A stretch of 10,037 nt of DNA from CAUZFZ01 sp963579025 (lineage in GTDB: Bacteria > Planctomycetota > Planctomycetia > Planctomycetales > Planctomycetaceae), in the NCBI GenBank assembly GCA_963579025.1, contig CAUZFZ010000255.1, positions 1 to 10,037 of the forward strand. The letters run 5' to 3'. Each line of letters starts with the position of its first letter. Positions within the stretch are counted from its first letter, which is position 1. The notes below the pieces were generated by a model. The model was not told the origin of the DNA, searched no databases, and saw only the letters and a list, made by a program, of their open reading frames with translations. Positions 1 to 5,137 of this stretch are shown piece by piece. Made by a program: the position numbers and the translations under genes.

Positions 1-330
1 CTCCGGGGCTGAGCTGTCTTCAGTCCGCACACCACATGCGGGAGTCTGGCTTTTTTCATAATCATCCATTTCAGCGATACCCCGATTTTTACAACGCCAG
101 AATCCTTAACGGCGTTGCCCGGAGGGGCGACAGCAATTCCGTGTCGGTCTCTGCCGTCGCCCGTCCGGGGCTCGTTGAAGCTCTCACCGCTTGTTTCCCG
201 GGGTTGAGACCGGTTGAAACCCCGGGCCATCTGCCTTTGCCCCTCCGGGGCATCAAAACTGTGCAACTTCAAAACACCGGCTTCCGTGCCCGCTGCCGCA
301 AACCCACACCCGCATAATCACAAAGCCCGT
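1..330. repeat. Gene-free stretch with GC-rich short repeats
   Basis: No convincing gene lies here. The octamer TCCGGGGC occurs at 2-9, 164-171 and 244-251. Imperfect inverted arms at 117-131 (GCCCGGAGGGGCGAC) and 156-171 (its approximate reverse complement) flank a loop of about 24 bases. A perfect 9-bp stem (CCCGGGGTT at 197-205 with AACCCCGGG at 218-226) and a tight hairpin at 239-251 follow. The density of related palindromes resembles REP-like intergenic repeat clusters. That class assignment is inference from pattern only. Confidence 0.5.
22..56 (+). terminator. Weak terminator-like stem with T-run
   Basis: An imperfect stem (CCGCA at 25-29 pairing with TGCGG at 37-41, extendable outward with bulges through AGTC/GAGTCT) is followed by six T residues at 51-56. 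It could end a rightward transcript arriving from left of the window. The 9-base gap between the core stem and the T-run makes it a poor match to a classical intrinsic terminator, and no gene is visible to its left, so this is tentative. Confidence 0.25.
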
Positions 331-343
331 CCCGCACCCACGA

Positions 344-381
344 AACAGGGGCGAAGCGGCATGTGCCACTTCGCCCCTGTT
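344..381. terminator. 18-bp near-perfect hairpin, candidate terminator of the leftward gene
   Basis: Arms at 344-361 and 364-381 pair at 17 of 18 positions, the exception being a C/A opposition. The stem core is CAGGGGCGAAG / CTTCGCCCCTG. It lies 73 bp beyond the stop codon of the minus-strand proline-rich protein gene, where a terminator would be expected. On the minus strand it is followed only by TTTCG, so the U-tract is weak. It could equally be a mobile REP-like palindrome. Confidence 0.4.
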
Positions 382-403
382 GTTTGCGATTCACTTTGAG
401 ATG

Positions 404-446
404 CGTCGTCCCGCTGCTCGCTGATTCCGCGACGGTCGGGACAACG
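404..446. repeat. Inverted repeat just past the stop of the leftward gene
   Basis: CGTCGTCCCG (404-413) and CGGGACAACG (437-446) are complementary at 9 of 10 positions and enclose 23 bases. It begins 8 bases beyond the stop codon of the minus-strand gene. With the stem at 344-381 it may form a 3' end structure for that mRNA. No T-run follows on either strand. Confidence 0.3.
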
Positions 447-453
447 GCGGCGA

Positions 454-1872
454 TCAATAGAAGACCAGGTCGACGATGCGGCCCGGTATCAGGCGAATCC
501 GCCGCACACCGAGGACTCCCAGTTTGTCTTCGACAATGCGTTCGAACAGGCGTCCATAGCGACGTTCGAATTCGCTGCGTTCTCGAATCAGTTCAAAACG
601 CACGTCATAAATGTGCGGCACTGTCGGTACCAGCGGTTCGGATTCGAAGTGCCAGACGTTGTCTTCACCCAGATAACCTTCCAGTGGTTTGAAGTTGTTG
701 TACATGTCCTTTGCGGTGACTTTGATCTCCACGTCACGCGCCAAACCAACTCGCAGTGTGTCGAGAATTTCAACGTCAAGCTGACCCACTCGCGGGTGCT
801 TATCCCAGTCGAGCATGCGGGTCGGACGCTGATACGTCTTACCAAGCGTTCCAGGCGGACGCTTGGCGCTGTCATCGAATCCGTAGATTTTCGAGTTGTG
901 GGCAGGAGACCGTGGACCCGCTCCGTAGGGCTGCGGAGCCATGACGTATGGAGATGTCGCATTCGGCGACGGCGCACCGTATCCGGGACCAGCCTGAGGA
1001 TAACCGGGTGCAGGCTGTCCGTATCCGGGAGCCTGTGGGAAGACGGCGCCGGGGTTTGCTCCCAATGGGGCTGGAGCGAAGTATCCGGGAGCGGCTGGAA
1101 GTGGTTGTGGTGCGAATGGCTGTGGTGCAAATGGTTGCGGTGCGAATGGTTGTGGTGATCGTGGTTGCACGGGAGTCAGGCCATTCGCGGCTCCCGGCGT
1201 TGCGACTGGAGCTGCCGGTGCCGGGTCGACTGGCTGCGCGTCGTCCAGCAGTGCATCCGGGTTAACGGCCTGCACGGGTACGATGCCGGCGCCTCGCAGT
1301 ACTCGACCGTTCGTCGACGTCAGTGGTGTCACGCCAGGTTGTCCATACGCGGCCGGAAGTGGCTGACCTGGAAATGCGCCCGGTGCCGGCTGCGTCAAAG
1401 GCATCGGTTGATATGGAGACTGCACGGCCGGAGCACCGTACGGTCCAGACACTGGACCGTAAGCACCGGGAGCCTGGTTCGAATAATACGGTGTTGGTGC
1501 GGCCTGTTGCCGGGCCAGAGCGGACGGATGAACCCAGCGTGGATCGGGAGCCTGAACTGCGATCACCGGTACGGTTCCGGGCGGTCGTGCCCACCGCGGC
1601 ACCGGGTCCGGTGGGGAACCGGCAAGTTGACGAGTCACAGCAACGGACGGGCCAACGGGGGCGTACTGGTATCCCACAGCCACGGGAACGTGTCGCCCGA
1701 CGGGATAGGCCGGCGCTGTGTGTGGAGCGGAGTGGCTGACCCACCCGCTGCCGTGGTTGCAGCACCCCTTTTTGAACAGGTCAATTGCAGACGCCGACTG
1801 GGCACCGACAGTGATTGTCGCGGCACCCAGAAGTCCCAGCGTGATACGTTTTCCAACCTTCACGATTGTCAT
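454..1872 (-). CDS. Secreted proline-rich protein with conserved-looking C-terminal domain
   Basis: The 472-residue product is not a family I can name. Residues 1-29 form a signal peptide: basic KVGKR, a hydrophobic stretch, then ASA just before I30, so export is likely. The ATG at 1872 has GGGGA about 6 bases upstream and places the signal peptide at the very N-terminus. Residues about 44-325 are low-complexity and rich in Pro, Ala, Gln, Gly and Tyr, with three QPFAP pentapeptides in tandem at 241-255. Residues about 326-472 change character completely: charged, mixed alpha/beta-like sequence including LDVEILDTLRVG, a probable beta-rich segment at 365-430, and an Arg/Glu-rich helix-like stretch at 428-450. 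This looks like a folded domain on a flexible extracellular stalk. A Cys pair at 37-38, close after the cleavage site, could anchor or cross-link it. The gene is monocistronic as far as visible and diverges from the glycosyl-phosphotransferase gene. Role unknown; an envelope structural role is a guess. Confidence 0.75.
   Translation of the reverse strand: MTIVKVGKRITLGLLGAATITVGAQSASAIDLFKKGCCNHGSGWVSHSAPHTAPAYPVGRHVPVAVGYQYAPVGPSVAVTRQLAGSPPDPVPRWARPPGTVPVIAVQAPDPRWVHPSALARQQAAPTPYYSNQAPGAYGPVSGPYGAPAVQSPYQPMPLTQPAPGAFPGQPLPAAYGQPGVTPLTSTNGRVLRGAGIVPVQAVNPDALLDDAQPVDPAPAAPVATPGAANGLTPVQPRSPQPFAPQPFAPQPFAPQPLPAAPGYFAPAPLGANPGAVFPQAPGYGQPAPGYPQAGPGYGAPSPNATSPYVMAPQPYGAGPRSPAHNSKIYGFDDSAKRPPGTLGKTYQRPTRMLDWDKHPRVGQLDVEILDTLRVGLARDVEIKVTAKDMYNNFKPLEGYLGEDNVWHFESEPLVPTVPHIYDVRFELIRERSEFERRYGRLFERIVEDKLGVLGVRRIRLIPGRIVDLVFY
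1111..1155 (-). repeat. Three 15-bp tandem units encoding QPFAP
   Basis: Three consecutive 15-base units at 1111-1125, 1126-1140 and 1141-1155 differ from each other at only a few, mostly third-codon, positions. They translate to tandem QPFAP pentapeptides in the proline-rich stalk. This is a typical slippage-prone region inside a coding sequence. Confidence 0.7.
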
Positions 1873-2132
1873 AACTGTCCCCGTGCGGGATGAATGACCG
1901 GCGTCCGCTCATGCGGGGCTGGTCGGATTGGGCGGCACGTCTGATGTTGTGCAACCTCTTCAGGAAAACTACCACGGAGCTGTTTGCCGAAAAGTACCGG
2001 CTGTGTTAACCCTCACGATTTCGCATTAATGAAGTGCCACACGCTGCGATTCCCGGCAGAGTGAGGCGAACCTGACAAACCGCTGAGGTCTCCGCAGGGC
2101 GCCCGATCGGCAAGTCACCCCATGAGAGCAGC
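1873..2132. other. Divergent intergenic region, no clear promoter
   Basis: This 260-bp gap must hold the promoters of the leftward secreted-protein gene and the rightward transferase gene. I find no convincing -35/-10 pair on either strand. No RNA gene, long palindrome or further ORF is evident. Confidence 0.4.
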
Positions 2133-3230
2133 ATGATCTTCCTGATTGCGGCGTGTTTCGGATCTGCGTTCATCGTGTCGATTATCGCGACCCGAGTGAT
2201 TCGGCAGTTCGCACCGGGCCTGGGCCTGATCGATCAGCCGGAAGCACGAAAGGTGCATGTGACCCCGACGCCACTGGGCGGTGGCATGGGTATCTGGCTG
2301 GGAGTGGTCGTGCCTCTGGCGTGCGCCCACGCCGTTGTGTGGTGGATCAGCCGACTGGACACCCCGCCCGACTGGTTACCGGAAGAAATTCGGCCTCATA
2401 TCAGCAATGTGCTGCATCGCAGCGGGCAACTGTGGAGCATCATCACAGCGGGCACGATCCTCTCCATCATGGGGCTGATCGATGACATGCGGAATCTGCC
2501 CTGGCAGCCGCGTCTGGCCGTGCAGTTGCTGGTCGCCGTCGCTCTGGCGTCCGGCGGAGTCCAGGTGACTGTGTTTGCTCCGTGGCCCTGGCTGGGCTTT
2601 GTCCTGACGATTGGCTGGATTCTCGTCCTGGTCAACTCGTTCAACTTTCTCGACAACATGGACGGCCTCAGTGGCGGTATCGGCCTGATCGTGTCGTTGC
2701 TGTTTGCGATCATCATGCTGACCTCGCTCAGTGAACCGCGCTGGTTCGTTGCTGCCGTACTGCTGGTCCTGGCCGGAGCCCTGTGCGGGTTCCTGTGGTG
2801 GAACTGGTCTCCGGCCAGCATCTTCATGGGCGACACGGGCAGTTACTTCATCGGGCTGATCATCGCGACCATGACCATCGTCGGCACGTTTTACGAAGAG
2901 TCACCGGAAATCGGCCGCCACGTGATCCTCGCCCCGTTGTGCGTTCTGGCGGTGCCACTCTACGACACAGCAACGGTCATGCTGATCAGACTCCGGCAGG
3001 GCCGCAGCCCCTTCCAGCCGGATCGCAGCCATTTTTCACATCGCCTCGTCGAACTGGGTCTCCAGCCTCGGAATGCCGTCCTGACTGTCCATCTTACGAC
3101 ACTGACGACCGGACTCGGTGGTCTGCTGCTGTACCAGCTCCCCGACTGGAACGCCGCCGTCATCGTCCTGGGGCTGATCGCGTGCGTGCTGCTGATCATT
3201 GCGATTCTGGAAACCGCCGGACGGTCGTAA
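2133..3230 (+). CDS. Polyprenyl-phosphate sugar-1-phosphate transferase (WecA/TagO/MraY superfamily)
   Basis: This integral membrane enzyme is expected to transfer a sugar-1-phosphate, usually GlcNAc-1-P from a UDP-sugar, to undecaprenyl phosphate on the cytoplasmic face. That starts a lipid-linked glycan for O-antigen, capsule or a similar polymer. All superfamily landmarks are visible in the 365 residues: RKVHVTPTPLGGG at 39-51, the DD pair 117-118 in GLIDDMRNL, NSFNFLDNMDG at 168-178, FMGDTGS at 231-237, and the His motif SHFSHRLVELG at 299-309. The intact Asp residues argue for an active enzyme. About ten hydrophobic helices span the protein, for example 2-22, 50-70, 125-148, 205-222 and 264-284. 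The HxxH motif in the last large cytoplasmic loop fits WecA/TagO better than MraY, and no peptidoglycan genes are nearby. The exact sugar cannot be read from sequence. The ATG at 2133 has a GAGAG 4 bases upstream, and no better in-frame start precedes it. Confidence 0.93.
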   Translation: MIFLIAACFGSAFIVSIIATRVIRQFAPGLGLIDQPEARKVHVTPTPLGGGMGIWLGVVVPLACAHAVVWWISRLDTPPDWLPEEIRPHISNVLHRSGQLWSIITAGTILSIMGLIDDMRNLPWQPRLAVQLLVAVALASGGVQVTVFAPWPWLGFVLTIGWILVLVNSFNFLDNMDGLSGGIGLIVSLLFAIIMLTSLSEPRWFVAAVLLVLAGALCGFLWWNWSPASIFMGDTGSYFIGLIIATMTIVGTFYEESPEIGRHVILAPLCVLAVPLYDTATVMLIRLRQGRSPFQPDRSHFSHRLVELGLQPRNAVLTVHLTTLTTGLGGLLLYQLPDWNAAVIVLGLIACVLLIIAILETAGRS

Positions 3231-3275
3231 GCCGATCGAACCTGTTTTCGAAAAGTAGCGGATGGCTGGTTGATC

Positions 3276-3386
3276 GATGATTTGCGATGTGAAAGCCGTG
3301 CCGCAGGTGTGCCTGGTTCATCCGATGATCCAGCCTGACACTTCGCAAATCACATATCATCAATCGACAATCATCAATCACATACC
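3276..3386. repeat. Degenerate direct/inverted repeats between transferase and phosphatase genes
   Basis: GATGATTTGCGATGTGA at 3276-3292 is partly mirrored on the opposite strand by the segment 3343-3365, which contains CGCAAATCACATATCATC. The decamer ATCATCAATC occurs directly at 3356-3365 and 3370-3379, and ATCACATA at 3349-3356 and 3377-3384. The gap is visibly richer in A/T than its neighbours. It may be a decayed intergenic repeat or a regulatory leader for the phosphatase gene; the sequence does not decide. Confidence 0.45.
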
Positions 3387-3455
3387 AGTGCCGCAATTTA
3401 GCTCTGGCTTCCTGACGAGTCTCAGAATCAACCGCAAATCTCGCGAGGCACCATC

Positions 3456-4901
3456 ATGACACCGAAGTTCAATTTTCTGTTGATTGCAGTGACAGTACTT
3501 TCAATCGGTGTCGTTCAACGTGCGACGTCGGCTGAAATGGCTATGGGATTCCGTGTTGGCGAAGTCACGCAGAACTCGGCAATCGTCTGGACTCGGATCA
3601 CCCGCAACGCCCAACGGAACTGGGACGGATTTCGTGAACCCACGAAACGCGAGCCGCGAGTCGCCGAGTACTCGCCTTCGGCAGTCAAAGTCGACGACAG
3701 GGAAGGCGCGACGCCTGGTGCGGAGGGACAGATTCGTGTGGCATGGTCTACTGGCAAGGACTTTGGACAGGCACAGGTATCGGACTGGGTCGCCGTCGGT
3801 GAAGAGACTGACTTCGTCCATCAGTTTTCACTGACAAAGCTACAGCCGACTACTGAATATCACGTCAAGGTAGAAGCGAGGGATTCGAATCAGGCAAAGG
3901 TCACCGCGACCACGACCGGTTCGTTCGGGACTCCAGCAGCGGCGGACACCTGGCAGGACGTCAGTCTGGGCGTCGTGACCGGGCAGTCGTACTGGGACCT
4001 CGATCACCGTGATGGGTACCACATCTATCCGGCGATGCAAAAGCTGAAGATTGACTTCCTGGTTCCGACAGGAGACACGGTGTACCTCGACAGCGAATCG
4101 CCTCGCGCCAGGACGGTCGACCTCGCAAGGTATCACTGGCATCGGATGTATTCGCTTCCGCGGCATGTCGAGTTTCACCGACACATTCCCGGCTACTGGG
4201 AAGTCGATGATCACGACACATGGGTTAATGACTGCTGGTCGACCATGAAGGCGGCGTGGATGAACCCTCTGACGTTCAATCAGGGGTTCGCGATCTATCG
4301 TGAGCAGGTGCCGATGGGCAAATTGACCTATCGCACGGTCCGCTGGGGTAAGGGACTGCAAATCTGGCTGGTCGAGGGAAGGCCGTACCGATCACCGAAC
4401 ACCATGCAGGACGGGCCCGACAAGACCATCTGGGGCAAAGAGCAGCTCGCGTGGGTGCAGCGCACCGTCAAAGCAAGCGACGCGGACTTTCGTGTGCTCA
4501 TCAGTCCAACGCCGATCGTCGGACCCGACCGGGATCGTGGGAAGAACGACAATCACGCCAACGACTCGTTCGCCCACGAAGGAAACCTGTTCCGCTCATG
4601 GACTGCCGATCAGAAGCTGAAGAATTTCTATACCTGCTGTGGAGATCGACACTGGCAGTACATGTCGATCGACCCGAAAACGGGACTGAGGGAGTTCTCG
4701 TGCGGTCCGGCCAGTGATGCGCATGCCGGTGGAAATCCGAAGCAACCCGACTGGCAACCGTTTCTGCGTGTTAAGGGTGGGTTCCTTTCAATCGCCGTCA
4801 GCAAAGTGGACGGAACGCCGACGATCGCCTTTCGACATCACGACGTACATGGGAAAGTCGTCCATGAATTCGTGTCGACTTCTACTCGCAACGAGCGGTG
4901 A
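3456..4901 (+). CDS. Secreted PhoD-like alkaline phosphatase/phosphodiesterase, divergent
   Basis: The 481-residue product begins with a signal peptide (1-26, ending ATSA), so it acts outside the cytoplasm. Residues about 27-158 match the N-terminal beta-sandwich domain of PhoD-type enzymes (GFRVGEVTQNSAIVWTR; the second half LTKLQPTTEYHVKVEA is FnIII-like). The metallophosphatase core follows: GDTVYLD at 206-212, YWEVDDHDTWVND at 247-259, an IWLVEGRPYRSPN strand-loop at 303-315, SPTP at 350-353, and CGDRHWQYMS at 395-404. These supply the Asp, Tyr, Asn and His positions expected at the metal site. The usual SCQ cysteine of classical PhoD reads TGQ at 175-177, so the metal centre must differ or be incomplete. 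Substrate is unknown: phosphate mono- or diesters are the family norm. A GAGG at 3445-3448, 7 bases upstream, supports the ATG. The gene stands alone between two intergenic gaps. Confidence 0.85.
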   Translation: MTPKFNFLLIAVTVLSIGVVQRATSAEMAMGFRVGEVTQNSAIVWTRITRNAQRNWDGFREPTKREPRVAEYSPSAVKVDDREGATPGAEGQIRVAWSTGKDFGQAQVSDWVAVGEETDFVHQFSLTKLQPTTEYHVKVEARDSNQAKVTATTTGSFGTPAAADTWQDVSLGVVTGQSYWDLDHRDGYHIYPAMQKLKIDFLVPTGDTVYLDSESPRARTVDLARYHWHRMYSLPRHVEFHRHIPGYWEVDDHDTWVNDCWSTMKAAWMNPLTFNQGFAIYREQVPMGKLTYRTVRWGKGLQIWLVEGRPYRSPNTMQDGPDKTIWGKEQLAWVQRTVKASDADFRVLISPTPIVGPDRDRGKNDNHANDSFAHEGNLFRSWTADQKLKNFYTCCGDRHWQYMSIDPKTGLREFSCGPASDAHAGGNPKQPDWQPFLRVKGGFLSIAVSKVDGTPTIAFRHHDVHGKVVHEFVSTSTRNER

Positions 4902-4926
4902 CGCCTGATTCTTCGTGCAATTCCAC

Positions 4927-4943
4927 GGGTCGAGCAGCGACCC
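4927..4943 (+). terminator. Small perfect hairpin after the phosphatase gene
   Basis: GGGTCG (4927-4932) and CGACCC (4938-4943) form a perfect 6-bp stem with a 5-base loop, 25 bases after the phosphatase stop codon. There is no T-run behind it, so it is a weak terminator candidate only. Confidence 0.3.
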
Positions 4944-5033
4944 AGGACCCTCCATTTGCCACTCGCGTTGAAGAGTCTCGACGCGGCCGAAACGCCGCCG
5001 TGTGCTGCAAAGTAGATTAACCAGCTTGTACGC

Positions 5034-5061
5034 TTGGAATTCTGCGCAGTCTGGGTAGCAT
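5034..5061 (+). promoter_or_regulatory. Possible sigma70-like promoter of the RTX adhesin gene
   Basis: TTGGAA at 5034-5039 and TAGCAT at 5056-5061 are separated by 16 bases. Each box matches four of six consensus positions. The pair lies about 77 bases before the start codon, in the only gap available for this gene's promoter. Planctomycete promoter consensus is not well fixed, so confidence is low. Confidence 0.2.
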
Positions 5062-5137
5062 GGATTGACAGGTACTCGTTCGAAAGAAAGCGAGCACAAA
5101 CAAGGCACGAATTGGCACCGTTGAAAGGTACTGGGCT

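Noticed and set aside
36..317. 93-codon plus-strand frame at the left edge
   Set aside because: It runs through the GC-rich palindromic repeats, has no ribosome site or recognisable domain, and its sequence is explained by the repeats.
1165..1893. Plus-strand open frames opposite the proline-rich protein gene
   Set aside because: The reverse complement of Pro/Ala/Gln-rich codons lacks stops by composition. The products are Arg/Trp-rich without motifs, and the minus frame has a clean signal peptide.
5065..5070. Perfect TTGACA -35 box upstream of the surface-protein gene
   Set aside because: At 17-base spacing the -10 position reads AAGCGA, so there is no matching -10 element; the TTGGAA/TAGCAT pair is slightly better.
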